Positions 7,919-16,416 of a DNA stretch of 64,000 nt are shown here, in pieces. Every line of letters begins with the position of its first letter. Position 1 is the first letter of the stretch. The stretch spans positions 1,426,001 through 1,490,000 of the forward strand of contig CAVSDL010000001.1 in NCBI GenBank assembly GCA_963726775.1, given 5' to 3'. The translations under genes and the position numbers were made by a program. The notes beneath the pieces are model-generated. The model made no database searches. It was given only the letters and a program-made list of their open reading frames with translations, and had not been told where the DNA came from. This stretch comes from CAIWHR01 sp963726775 (lineage in GTDB: Bacteria; Pseudomonadota; Gammaproteobacteria; Burkholderiales; Casimicrobiaceae).

Positions 7919-8806
7919 CTACATCCTTCCCGTCGTGAACGTCGGCGCGAGCACGGCAGCTGCGGCGAGCAGCGGTTCCTTGATCGTGATCCGCCACAGC
8001 GTCCGCGGATCGTCGGCGTCGGACAGCGTCGCGGAGTGCAGCAGCGACGCGTTGTCCCAGATCACGACGTCGCCGACGCCGTACGCGAGGCTGTAGCGGT
8101 ATTTTTCCTGCGTCGCGTGCGCCGCCAGTTCGTCGAGCAGCTGAAGCGCTTCGTCGTCCGGCATGCCGACGATCCCGAACGAGCTTCCGGATACGGCGTA
8201 GAGCGCGCGGCGCCGGGTCACCGGGTGCGATCGCACGATCGGGTGCGTGATCAGCGGCATCTTCGCCTTCTGCTCCTCGGTCAGCACCGACGCAACGGTG
8301 CGGCTCGCCTCGTCGCGGTCATTGCGGTTGCCGTAGTGGTGAATGCCTGTCAGCGGCTCGATTCGCCGCTTCATCGCGTCCGGCAGGTCGTCGTACGCCG
8401 CGTACTGGTTGGCGAACAGCGTGTTGCCGCCCTGGCTCGGGACCTCGATCGAGTAAAGCGTTGTTGCGCGCGCCGGCACCTGCAGGTACGAGTAATCGGT
8501 GTGGAAGTAGGTGCCGGCGTCGGCGAGGCCCTGCGGCACATCATCGATGACGACGTTCGACAGGATCAGGATGTTCGCGTCGTCGGGATGATGGAACTGG
8601 TCGATGACGTGCGGTTCGGGCGGGCCGAAACGGCGCGCAAAGGCGACGAACTCTCCCGGCGTCAGGCGCTGATTGCGGCAGACCAGGACCTGCCCGGCGA
8701 AGAACGCACGCTCGATCTCCGCGAACGCCGCGTCGGACATCGGCCGGGCGAGATCCAGTCCTGTCGCCTCCAGCCCGAAGCACGGACACAACGGCCCCAG
8801 TTGCAT
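7919..8806 (-). CDS. TauD/TfdA-family Fe(II)/2-oxoglutarate dioxygenase
   Basis: A 295-residue cytosolic oxygenase. The iron-binding HxD motif is in HTDYSY (about residues 101-106), the distal His is in NASLLHSA (about 258) and the 2-oxoglutarate Arg is in RTLWRITI (about 272). Family members hydroxylate taurine, alkylsulfonates, phenoxyacids or related acids using O2 and 2-oxoglutarate. It follows the TRAP permease gene by 10 bases on the same strand, so the TRAP system probably imports the substrate that this enzyme attacks. The substrate itself cannot be inferred; a sulfonate or another small organic acid is plausible. Confidence 0.87.
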   Translation of the reverse strand: MQLGPLCPCFGLEATGLDLARPMSDAAFAEIERAFFAGQVLVCRNQRLTPGEFVAFARRFGPPEPHVIDQFHHPDDANILILSNVVIDDVPQGLADAGTYFHTDYSYLQVPARATTLYSIEVPSQGGNTLFANQYAAYDDLPDAMKRRIEPLTGIHHYGNRNDRDEASRTVASVLTEEQKAKMPLITHPIVRSHPVTRRRALYAVSGSSFGIVGMPDDEALQLLDELAAHATQEKYRYSLAYGVGDVVIWDNASLLHSATLSDADDPRTLWRITIKEPLLAAAAVLAPTFTTGRM

Positions 8807-8816
8807 CGGAACTTGC

Positions 8817-10136
8817 CTACTTGAGGAATTCCGGCCGCAGCCATCGCGGCAGCAGCAGCGGGATCTCGGGCCAGACGATCATCATCGCGAGCACGAGCAG
8901 CATCGGGACCAGCATGATCATCGTGTCCTTCAGCGCGTAGCGCAGCCGCACTTTGGCGATCGCGCAGGAGATCATCAGGCACAGGCCGTACGGCGGCGTG
9001 ACCAGTCCGAACGCCAGCGCGACGATTCCGATGATCGCGAACGACACCGGGTGCATGTTGACCGAAACGGCCAGCGGCTGCAGCGTCGTGCCGACAATGA
9101 TGATCGCCGGGATCGCGTCGAGGAAGCAGCCGACGACGAGGAACACCAAGGCGATGAAAAATCCCACGCCGGTGATCCCGAGACCCCATGACGTCACGTT
9201 TTCGAGCAGCGCCTTGGGTATCTGGAAATAGGCGAGCAGCCAGCCAAAAACGGAGGCCGTTCCCACACAGAACAGTGCGATGGCGGAGAGCTTTCCCGTT
9301 TCGAGAAACGCGGTCCAGAGATGGTGCCGGTCCATTTCCCGATAAAAAAAGATGGAGAGCACGGCCGCATACAGGACCGCGATCGCCGCCGACTCGGTGG
9401 CGGTGAACCACCCGAGCAGGATGCCGCCGACGACGATGAACGGCGTCATCAGCGCGGGAACCGCCACCGCGGCCGCCGTCACGAATTCCATGAACGTCGC
9501 ACGCTTGTAGGTCGGGTACTTGCGGAGCTTGGCGTAGACGTGGACGGTACCCATTTGCGCGAGGCCGAGCAACAGACCCGGAATGACCCCGGCCAGATAG
9601 AGCGCGCCGATCGACACCGATAGCACACCGCCCCACACGACCATCAGGATCGACGGCGGGATGATGACGGCCAGAACGGCCGAAACCGCGGTGATCGCGA
9701 TCGAGAAACTCAGGTCGTAGCCTTCCTTGACCTGGGCTTCGATGAATATCTTGCCCTGGCTCGCGGCGTCGGCGGTGGACGATCCCGAAATACCGGCGAA
9801 AAACACCGAAAGCAGCACGTTGATCTGCGCCAGCGCCCCGGGAAAGTTGCCCACCATGGTGCGGGATAGCCGGACCAGCCGGTCGGTGATGCCGCCGACG
9901 TTCATGAGGTTGGCGGTGAGCAGGAAGAACGGCACCGCGAGGAGGATGAACGAGTTGTAGGCCTTGAACGTCGTGTTGAACACGACCATCGGCGAAAGCC
10001 GTGGCTCGATGAAAAGCACCGGCAGGCAGGCAAGCCCGAGAGCGAAGGCCACCGGCACGCGCAGCACCATCAGCGCGAAGAACGTTCCGAACAGCAGCAT
10101 AGCGGCCACTGCGGGAGTCAGCGCTGCGCCGGTCAC
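8817..10136 (-). CDS. dctM: TRAP transporter large permease, DctM-like
   Basis: A 439-residue inner-membrane protein with 12 or more hydrophobic helices, matching the DctM/YiaN family that forms the sodium-driven transport unit of TRAP systems. Typical segments include FFAGISGSSTADAASQG (about residues 95-111) and the PPSILMVVWG region. I start at the GTG at 10136, preceded by GGAG, since the frame upstream encodes no helix and overlaps a low-complexity stretch. Together with the small permease and the periplasmic binding protein upstream, it imports an organic anion, possibly the substrate of the dioxygenase encoded downstream. Confidence 0.88.
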   Translation of the reverse strand: MTGAALTPAVAAMLLFGTFFALMVLRVPVAFALGLACLPVLFIEPRLSPMVVFNTTFKAYNSFILLAVPFFLLTANLMNVGGITDRLVRLSRTMVGNFPGALAQINVLLSVFFAGISGSSTADAASQGKIFIEAQVKEGYDLSFSIAITAVSAVLAVIIPPSILMVVWGGVLSVSIGALYLAGVIPGLLLGLAQMGTVHVYAKLRKYPTYKRATFMEFVTAAAVAVPALMTPFIVVGGILLGWFTATESAAIAVLYAAVLSIFFYREMDRHHLWTAFLETGKLSAIALFCVGTASVFGWLLAYFQIPKALLENVTSWGLGITGVGFFIALVFLVVGCFLDAIPAIIIVGTTLQPLAVSVNMHPVSFAIIGIVALAFGLVTPPYGLCLMISCAIAKVRLRYALKDTMIMLVPMLLVLAMMIVWPEIPLLLPRWLRPEFLK

Positions 10137-10242
10137 CTGTCTCGCTCCGGACAATGATCGGCATGGATTACTCGCCACTCGGGGCACGCGCACGCCTGGC
10201 CGGCGACCCGCAGGGGGGCACCGGGCCCACTCCATCGAGGAC

Positions 10243-10725
10243 TCATGCGGGCGGATCCGCGACCAATATCCGCAGGTCCGCGCGAAAACGCGGACCCAGG
10301 AACAGCACCCACGTCCCCCCGGCGAGCGGCCACGCGATGAAGATGAACGCCATCGGCATTTCAGCGAGCTCGGAGGTCTGGCTCCACCCGAATTGCACGA
10401 ACCGGGTGCCGTACCAGATGAACACCAGCGCGAACGCGAGCACGAAAACGTTCGACACGATGCGCAGAAGCGCGTTTGCCTTGGGTTTCAACTCGGGCCA
10501 TACGTCGACATCGAAGTGCGAGCCATCGCGGACGCCGACCATCGCTCCCAGCATCACCATCCAGATGAAGAGGAAACGCGCCATCTCCTCGGTCCAGATC
10601 CAGTGCGGGATCCACTGCGTGAAACGCGCGACGATCTGCAATGTGACCGGAACGACGAGAATCCCGACGGTCGCCGCCAGCAACCAGTCGAGGAGCCGAT
10701 AGTACCCATCGATGAATGTGCGCAT
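10243..10725 (-). CDS. dctQ: TRAP transporter small permease, DctQ-like
   Basis: A 160-residue membrane protein with four predicted helices and the DctQ signatures WTEEMARFLFIWMVMLGA and a following GSHFDVDVW segment. It bridges the binding protein and DctM in the inner membrane. The ATG at 10725 (MRTFIDGYYRLLDW) is chosen over one ten codons upstream because it leads directly to helix 1. A stem-loop separates it from the binding-protein gene upstream, and a 106-base gap without features separates it from dctM. Confidence 0.85.
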   Translation of the reverse strand: MRTFIDGYYRLLDWLLAATVGILVVPVTLQIVARFTQWIPHWIWTEEMARFLFIWMVMLGAMVGVRDGSHFDVDVWPELKPKANALLRIVSNVFVLAFALVFIWYGTRFVQFGWSQTSELAEMPMAFIFIAWPLAGGTWVLFLGPRFRADLRILVADPPA

Positions 10726-10756
10726 GCCTGCCTGAAGGGGGGGTGCCCGCGGCAAG

Positions 10757-10789
10757 AAAAGTCCGGCGGAAGTCTCGCTCCTCCGCCGG
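10757..10789 (-). terminator. Stem-loop between dctP and dctQ (attenuator)
   Basis: On the minus strand, an 8-base perfect stem (CCGGCGGA / TCCGCCGG) with an 11-base loop is followed by ACTTTTC. It lies 16 bases after the dctP stop. Hairpins at this place often protect the 3' end of binding-protein mRNA or end part of the transcripts, so that the binding protein is made in excess over the permeases. Confidence 0.5.
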
Positions 10790-10804
10790 GCCGGTTTGCG
10801 GCGA

Positions 10805-11797
10805 TTACATCGAATTGATCTTGTTGTAGATGGCCTCGGCGCCGATTTCCTTGGCGTATTCGGCCATCACCGGATCGACCGCCTTCTTCATCGCGGCGCG
10901 ATCGGCGAACGGAATCTTCTTGAGCTTGCCGGCCTTTTCCAGCGCATCGAGCTTGGCCGAGTCCTGGCTCGACTCGACCTGGCGGCCGTAGACGCCCGCC
11001 TCCTTGCCGGCCTTGACGATCGCCGCCTGCAGATCGGGCGGCAGTTTCTTGAACGTCTTGCCCGAGAAGCATATCGGCCGGATGGTGATCGCGTGCTGCG
11101 TCATGTTGAGGTTCGGGCCGACCTCGTAGAACTTCATCGTCTCGACGCCCGCAGCCTCGTTCTCGCCGGCCTGGATCACGCCGTTCTGGATGGCGTTGTA
11201 GACCTCGTCGTAGGCGATGACGGTGGGCGACATGCCGGTGGCGGCGAACGTCTTGCTCCAGATCGGCGCGCCCTGTACGCGGACCTTGAGGCCCTTCATC
11301 TCAGCGAGGTTGTGTACGGGCTTGTTGGCGAAGATGTTGCGCGTGCCGCCGCCGGCGAAGCCAATGAGCATGACGTCGGCCTTCTGCGACACTTCATCGG
11401 CCACCGGCTTCAGCGTGTCCGCGTCGAGCACCTTGTTCCAGTGGTCGAGATCGCGGAACAGGAATGGCGCGTCGATGAACGGCGCGGCCTTCGAGAACGT
11501 CGACATGTGCGCCGGCGAGACGATGCCGTAGTCGACCGAGATGCCCTGATTCATGTACGCGAAATAGTCCTTCTCCAGCCCCAGCTCGCTGTTCTTGTGC
11601 AGCACGAAATTGACCGGCTTGCCGTAGTACTTGACGACCAGTTCCTGGAACCGCACGAGCGCTTTGGTGAAGGCGTGATCGTCGTTGAACTGCACGGCGC
11701 CGTGCAGGGTGATGGGCTGCTGCGCGCCGGCGGCGAACGCAACGGCCAGCCCGAGGGCGGCCAGGCAGCGGATCGCTGCGCGAATCGGATTTCGCAT
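10805..11797 (-). CDS. dctP: TRAP transporter periplasmic binding protein, DctP-like
   Basis: A 330-residue secreted protein with a signal peptide ending near FAAGAQQ. The DctP fold is recognisable from the LKVRVQGAPIW segment (the Arg that binds the ligand carboxylate) and the VYNAIQNGVIQAGENE segment. The start at 11797 has a strong ribosome site, GGAGG six bases upstream. It binds a small organic acid in the periplasm for the DctQM permease. It leads the minus-strand operon dctP-dctQ-dctM-dioxygenase. Upstream is a GntR/FadR-type palindrome, which suggests substrate-responsive repression. Confidence 0.88.
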   Translation of the reverse strand: MRNPIRAAIRCLAALGLAVAFAAGAQQPITLHGAVQFNDDHAFTKALVRFQELVVKYYGKPVNFVLHKNSELGLEKDYFAYMNQGISVDYGIVSPAHMSTFSKAAPFIDAPFLFRDLDHWNKVLDADTLKPVADEVSQKADVMLIGFAGGGTRNIFANKPVHNLAEMKGLKVRVQGAPIWSKTFAATGMSPTVIAYDEVYNAIQNGVIQAGENEAAGVETMKFYEVGPNLNMTQHAITIRPICFSGKTFKKLPPDLQAAIVKAGKEAGVYGRQVESSQDSAKLDALEKAGKLKKIPFADRAAMKKAVDPVMAEYAKEIGAEAIYNKINSM

Positions 11798-11869
11798 CAA
11801 TTCCTCCGTTGGATTGTGGTCCACCGCGGACCGACGGCCGTTCGTTGCGGTCGCGGTGCTCTGGTCAGG

Positions 11870-11880
11870 TGGTCAGACCA
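11870..11880. promoter_or_regulatory. Possible GntR (FadR-type) operator before the TRAP operon
   Basis: TGGTCAGACCA fits the FadR-subfamily pattern TGGT-N3-ACCA, and the right half continues as ACCAATT as in PdhR/LldR sites. A second TGGTCAG half lies just to the left (11862). The site is 73 bases before dctP. No GntR gene is present in the window. Confidence 0.45.
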
Positions 11881-12015
11881 ATTGAACAGGGTTGGACTCT
11901 CTCTGTCAACGCGAATCGCCTGTTGCTCTGCAGCATTTCGCCGGCGACCGCACGTGCTTCGGCGCGCCCTGGAACCGTCGTTCGCGCCGTGTCGATCGAG
12001 GTCCGCGCGCGCCGC

Positions 12016-12486
12016 TTATTGCCTCGGCATCGGCATGGCTCCGGCCGTCAAGGCCCGGACCGGCGCCTTGATCTCGACGGTCGTCTTCCTGCCGGCCTTG
12101 TCCTCGAAGGTCAGCGTCACGGGCACCACATCGCCCGCCTTCAAGGGTTGCTGGAGATCCATCAGCATCACGTGATAGCCGCCCGGCTTGAGTTCGACCG
12201 CCTTGCCGGCTGGAAGGGGGAGGCGCTCGATCGCCTTCATCTTCATCATGCCGCCCTCGATTTTCATTTCGTGGATTTCGACGATTTTCGCGGCGGGGGA
12301 CGCGGCGTCGACCAACGTGGCGTCGACGGCGGACGTGAGCTGCATGAATGCCCCGGTGCCCTTCTGGCCGGCGACCGTGCCGCGCACCCACGGATCGGTG
12401 ACCGTCACCTGGGCCGTGGCCAATTGCGCCTGCGCGAGACCGGTGGTGGCGATGAACAGTGTTGCGACGGCACGGATCGACGGCAT
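12016..12486 (-). CDS. Periplasmic copper chaperone PCu(A)C
   Basis: A 156-residue exported protein with a signal peptide of about 25 residues. It has the complete copper-binding signature H-x10-M-x21-H-x-M: His in HEMKIEGGMMKM, then YHVML. PCu(A)C proteins carry Cu(I) in the periplasm and help build the CuA and CuB sites of heme-copper oxidases, often with SCO proteins; this window also encodes a SCO and a CuA subunit. A Met-containing tail (AMPMPRQ) may add a copper site. The start at 12486 has AAGGAG eight bases upstream. It is the last gene of a minus-strand copper cassette. Confidence 0.9.
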   Translation of the reverse strand: MPSIRAVATLFIATTGLAQAQLATAQVTVTDPWVRGTVAGQKGTGAFMQLTSAVDATLVDAASPAAKIVEIHEMKIEGGMMKMKAIERLPLPAGKAVELKPGGYHVMLMDLQQPLKAGDVVPVTLTFEDKAGRKTTVEIKAPVRALTAGAMPMPRQ

Positions 12487-12536
12487 GGGAAGCTCCTTCT
12501 GCACCATGTTCCAATAGGGATTTCTAGAAGCGCGCT

Positions 12537-13508
12537 TCAGAACCGGAACGTCACGCCGCCGACGGCGGCCCAGTTGACCGCGAGCTGCGTGCCGTTGACG
12601 TAACGATAGAGCGGAAGCTGCGCAAAGGCGTACAGCTGAACCTGCGGCGATATCGTATAGCTCAATCCGGGGCTGAAGAACAGGGAGCGGCCCCCGCTTT
12701 CCTCAGGCTCGGCGTTGGCGCCGGAATCGCGCCCGCGCCAGAGGGCATTGAGCTGCCCCAGCAGCGCTACACCTTCGCTGAGCGGCCATGTCACACCGCC
12801 GGTGACGAGCAGCTGGTTGCCCGGGCGGTAATCATCCTGGGTGGCCATGGCGCCCTGGAACTGAATCTGCGCAAACCAGATCGGCCCGTCATGCGTCGTG
12901 AAGTTGGCGTAGGCGCCGATCACGCCGCTGGTGGCACCCGTCCCCGGCTGCAGTGAACGCTCGGCCACGACGCCCTCGGCGTTGGCCACGTTATGCGGCC
13001 CGGTGGGGAGCACGACGCCGAACTGCGCGCCGACGTTGTAGGCATCGGCGGCGACAAAGCGGTAACGGCCGACGACCCGCGCGTCGCCCACCCGCGTGTA
13101 GTCCCAGGATTCGGGCGTGGGGTCGCCGTAGGGATCGGCGAGGTGGTCGTGTTTGCGAGCGACGACCGGCAGCGTCGCCGTCACTCCCCAGCGTTGGTCG
13201 AACGTGTAGTCGAGCGAGGCGATCAGCATCTGGCTCAGCGTCTTCTGCTCCAGCGCATCGGCGTCCTCCGGCGCGACGCTGGTCTTGTGCGAGCCGGACA
13301 GCAGCTGGTCCTGCTTGACGTAGTCGTACTGGAGCTGGAACAGCGTGCCGCCCGCCTCGGTCGGAATGCCGTGGACCTGCCATTGCGTGTTGACGAGGCA
13401 GGCAGCGGAACCGCAGGAAGCGGCGGCGGAAAGAGGGGACATGGCGGCGATCGATGCCGCGAGCGCCGCCATCGGGCGCCGGACGTGATTGACGGGCTGG
13501 CCATTCAT
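12537..13508 (-). CDS. Outer-membrane beta-barrel protein in the copper cassette
   Basis: A 323-residue protein with a signal sequence (cleavage near PLSAAASCGSA) and then regular amphipathic beta strands ending in ...GGVTFRF, a typical C-terminal aromatic for outer-membrane insertion. It resembles the loosely defined 'transporter' barrels found beside copper and phenol-degradation genes (MetA-like). A Cys pair follows the signal (ASCGSAACLV), possibly a metal site or disulfide. It lies 50 bases upstream of the PCu(A)C gene on the same strand, so copper or another metal is the likeliest context. No substrate is known. Confidence 0.6.
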   Translation of the reverse strand: MNGQPVNHVRRPMAALAASIAAMSPLSAAASCGSAACLVNTQWQVHGIPTEAGGTLFQLQYDYVKQDQLLSGSHKTSVAPEDADALEQKTLSQMLIASLDYTFDQRWGVTATLPVVARKHDHLADPYGDPTPESWDYTRVGDARVVGRYRFVAADAYNVGAQFGVVLPTGPHNVANAEGVVAERSLQPGTGATSGVIGAYANFTTHDGPIWFAQIQFQGAMATQDDYRPGNQLLVTGGVTWPLSEGVALLGQLNALWRGRDSGANAEPEESGGRSLFFSPGLSYTISPQVQLYAFAQLPLYRYVNGTQLAVNWAAVGGVTFRF

Positions 13509-13619
13509 GGAGATTCCTTTCGAGGTGTCCGGCGCGCCGCCGTGCGCGGGGGACGCGTCTGCGGCAGCGGGCCGGCAAATCGGAAACGGAGGAGGCGGCG
13601 CGGTGCGCCGCGATGCGGA

Positions 13620-14042
13620 TCAGGCCCGGGAGGGCGGACCGCGGGGACGGGCGGTGACTACTTCGACGCAATGCGTCGGTTGCGGTGCCGCGACCACGAC
13701 GACGTCGCCAGCCGGCCGGATGTCGAGCGACGGCGCCACAGGCGCGGAGATTGCTGCCGGACCACCCGCACACCCGGTGCAACCCGGACAGTGCGCGCAG
13801 ACCTTGGTGCGATGGTCCGCCGGTTCGGGGGCCACGGGGGCGGCTGCCGCATCCGTTGCCGCCGAGCAGAAGTCCCCGTGCGCGTGGAGACCCGCCTCGG
13901 ACGAGAGCGTGCGGGCGCCGGCCGGCATCGCCGCCAGCAGCGGCAACAGGATCGCGGCGAGTGCGATCCCGGCGACGCGGCGGAGAAAAGGGCGGCTGCC
14001 GAACATCAGCCGGATTCTACGGAACTCGGCTGCGATGTCCAT
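13620..14042 (-). CDS. DUF2946-like small exported protein
   Basis: A 140-residue protein with a hydrophobic segment at about residues 21-43 (LRRVAGIALAAILLPLLAAM) and then a hydrophilic part with HAHGDFC, a Cys/His cluster VCAHCPGCTGC (about residues 81-91) and a C-terminal RPRGPP. This pattern matches DUF2946-type proteins that accompany copper transport genes. The Cys/His cluster suggests metal binding in the periplasm. An internal ATG at 14006 is an equally good start. It leads the copper cassette and lies divergent to nrdD. Confidence 0.6.
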   Translation of the reverse strand: MDIAAEFRRIRLMFGSRPFLRRVAGIALAAILLPLLAAMPAGARTLSSEAGLHAHGDFCSAATDAAAAPVAPEPADHRTKVCAHCPGCTGCAGGPAAISAPVAPSLDIRPAGDVVVVAAPQPTHCVEVVTARPRGPPSRA

Positions 14043-14193
14043 TGCCGGCGGGCGATTTTGGCCCGCAGCCCCGGGTCAGGGGTGGTTCGGACGATTTCGT
14101 GGAAGGCGCCATCCGTTTATCGATTCCAGTTGACCAAGTTGGCGCAAGTACCCGACGCGACGGCAGATTCGAAACCGTCGCTGCCGCCCGACT

Positions 14194-14207
14194 TTGATCC
14201 AGATCAA
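14194..14207. promoter_or_regulatory. Perfect FNR/DNR site before nrdD
   Basis: TTGAT-CCAG-ATCAA is a perfect 5-4-5 palindrome. Its centre is 140 bases before the nrdD ATG. With class II spacing (site centred at -41.5) transcription would start near 14242, just where the NrdR-like boxes begin. Confidence 0.85.
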
Positions 14208-14243
14208 GAAAAATAGCGGCGGAGGCAGCGGGCGATTGCTCAC

Positions 14244-14288
14244 CCCCATCCCTTGGGCTACCTTGCAGATGTCTCACAATATCTTGTG
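14244..14288. promoter_or_regulatory. nrdR box: NrdR-type box pair before nrdD
   Basis: CACAATATCTTGTG at 14275-14288 differs from the NrdR box core CACAATATATTGTG at one position. A weaker partner (CCCCATCCCTTGGG, 14244-14257; 8 of 14 matches) lies exactly 31 bases upstream, the usual spacing of three helical turns. NrdR represses ribonucleotide reductase genes when dATP is high, and a pair at the predicted transcription start would block nrdD. Confidence 0.65.
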
Positions 14289-14340
14289 GTCGATGCGGAA
14301 ATTCGTGCGTCGGCCCCGCAAGTTCCCAAGGAGGGGATCC

Positions 14341-16401
14341 ATGCCGCATCCGGTCGCGGCGAAGCCCGTGGCTTCGCGCCCAGCCAGCACCGTCGCGCCG
14401 GAACTTCCGTCGCACGTGGTCAAACGCGACGGTCAGCGCGCGCCGTTCGACCTCGTCAAGATTGCCTCCGCGATCGCGCGCGCCGGTGCCGCGACCGGCG
14501 AGTTCGACGCAGTCGAGGCGGGCGAGCTCGCCGATGCGGTCGGCCGCGTGCTCGCGCATCGGCATACCGGCGGCGTTCCTGACATCGAGACGATCCAGGA
14601 TTGCGTCGAGCACACGCTGGCCGCCGCCGGCTGGTTCCATACGGCGCGGGCCTACATCGTCTACCGCGACCGTCACGAACGGCTGCGCTCTGTGCGCAAG
14701 ACCCTGGTCGACGTCGCGGCCTCCGTCGACGAATACCTGGAGCAGAAAGACTGGCGCGTCAACGCCAACGCCAATCAGGGCTACTCGCTCGGCGGCCTCA
14801 TCCTCAACGTCTCGGGCAAGGTCGTCGCCAACTATTGGCTCTCGCACGTCTACGCGCCGGAGATCGGGCGCGCGCACCGCGAGGGCGACGTCCACATCCA
14901 CGACCTCGACATGCTCGCTGGATACTGCGCCGGATGGTCGCTGCGTCAGCTGCTGCACGAAGGCCTCAACGGCGTGCCGGGAAAGGTCGAGGCGGGGCCG
15001 CCGAAGCACATGTCGAGCGCCGTCGGCCAGATCGTCAATTTCCTCGGCACGCTGCAGAACGAATGGGCGGGCGCGCAGGCGTTTTCCTCGTTCGACACCT
15101 ACATGGCGCCGTTCATCCGCCGCGACCGGATGAGCTACGACGCCGTCAAGCAGTGCATCCAGGAGCTGATCTACAACCTCAACGTGCCGTCGCGCTGGGG
15201 CACGCAGACGCCGTTCACCAACCTCACCTTCGATTGGGTCTGCCCCGAGGATCTGCGCGAGCAGATTCCGGTGATCGCCGGCTGCGAGATGCCGTTTTCC
15301 TACGGCGACCTGCAGCCCGAGATGGACATGATCAACCGCGCGTACATCGAAGTGATGACGACCGGCGACGCCAAGGGCCGCGTCTTCACGTTTCCCATCC
15401 CGACCTACAACATCACGCCGGATTTCGACTGGGACCATCCGAACTGCGAAGCGCTGTTTGCGATGACGGCGAAGTACGGGCTGCCGTATTTCCAGAATTT
15501 CGTGAATTCGGAACTGAAGCCCAACATGATCCGCTCGATGTGCTGCCGGCTGCAGCTCGACCTGCGCGAATTGCTGAAGCGCGGCAACGGGCTCTTCGGC
15601 TCGGCCGAGCAGACGGGGTCGGTCGGCGTGGTGACGATCAACTGCGCGCGGCTCGGGTACCTCCATGCCAATGACGAAATAGCTCTCTACGAGCGCATCG
15701 ATGAACTGCTGGCGCATGCGAAGGACAGTCTCGAGGTCAAGCGCAAGGTGATCCAGCGCCTGATCGACCAGGGGCTCTTTCCGTACACGAAGCGCTACCT
15801 TGGCACGCTGCGCAACCACTTTTCGACGATCGGCGTCAACGGCATCAACGAGATGGTGCGCAATTTCACGGGCGGCAACGACGACATCACCACGCCCTAT
15901 GGCCACGCATTCGCCGTGCGGCTGCTCGATCACCTGCGCGCGCGGATCGTCGCCTTCCAGGAAGAGACGGGCCACATGTACAACCTGGAGGCGACGCCGG
16001 CCGAAGGGACGACGTATCGATTTGCCAAGGAGGACCGCAAGCGCTGGCCGGACATCCTGCAAGCAGGGCCACCGGAGATGCCGTACTACACGAACAGCTC
16101 GCAGCTGCCGGTGGGCTTCACCGACGACCCGTTCGAGGCGCTCACCCGGCAGGAGGACCTGCAGACGAAGTACACGGGCGGGACGGTGCTGCATCTGTAC
16201 ATGAGCGAACGGCTGAGCTCCGCGTCGGCCTGCAAGGCGCTGGTGCGCCGCGCGCTCGAGCGCTTCCGGCTGCCGTACATCACGATCACGCCGACGTTCT
16301 CGATCTGCCCGAAGCATGGGTATCTCGACGGCGAGCATCCGTTCTGCCCGAAGTGCGACGGCGAGAAACTGGCGGAGAAGCGGCGCCGATTGGCGGCGTA
16401 G
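14341..16401 (+). CDS. nrdD: Anaerobic ribonucleotide reductase, catalytic part without glycyl-radical domain
   Basis: A 686-residue class III ribonucleoside-triphosphate reductase large part, which makes dNTPs without oxygen. It has an N-terminal ATP-cone (VVKRDGQRAPFDLVKI, residues about 23-38), the ten-stranded catalytic barrel with Cys residues in SMCCRLQLDL and VTINCARLGY, and a C-terminal metal site (C656-P-K-H-G-Y-L ... C669-P-K-C672). Full-length proteins continue from here into the R-V-x-G-Y glycyl-radical segment; this ORF instead stops 14 codons after the last Cys. The radical segment is encoded in the same frame 219 bases downstream. The start at 14341 has AAGGAGG eight bases upstream. 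FNR/DNR and NrdR-type sites precede it. Confidence 0.93.
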   Translation: MPHPVAAKPVASRPASTVAPELPSHVVKRDGQRAPFDLVKIASAIARAGAATGEFDAVEAGELADAVGRVLAHRHTGGVPDIETIQDCVEHTLAAAGWFHTARAYIVYRDRHERLRSVRKTLVDVAASVDEYLEQKDWRVNANANQGYSLGGLILNVSGKVVANYWLSHVYAPEIGRAHREGDVHIHDLDMLAGYCAGWSLRQLLHEGLNGVPGKVEAGPPKHMSSAVGQIVNFLGTLQNEWAGAQAFSSFDTYMAPFIRRDRMSYDAVKQCIQELIYNLNVPSRWGTQTPFTNLTFDWVCPEDLREQIPVIAGCEMPFSYGDLQPEMDMINRAYIEVMTTGDAKGRVFTFPIPTYNITPDFDWDHPNCEALFAMTAKYGLPYFQNFVNSELKPNMIRSMCCRLQLDLRELLKRGNGLFGSAEQTGSVGVVTINCARLGYLHANDEIALYERIDELLAHAKDSLEVKRKVIQRLIDQGLFPYTKRYLGTLRNHFSTIGVNGINEMVRNFTGGNDDITTPYGHAFAVRLLDHLRARIVAFQEETGHMYNLEATPAEGTTYRFAKEDRKRWPDILQAGPPEMPYYTNSSQLPVGFTDDPFEALTRQEDLQTKYTGGTVLHLYMSERLSSASACKALVRRALERFRLPYITITPTFSICPKHGYLDGEHPFCPKCDGEKLAEKRRRLAA

Positions 16402-16416
16402 GCCGGAGCCGGAATT

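Noticed and set aside
14017..16338. 773-codon minus-strand frame opposite nrdD
   Set aside because: Its composition (Arg, Val, His, Asp-rich) is the usual antisense shadow of a GC-rich gene; nrdD on the plus strand is certain.
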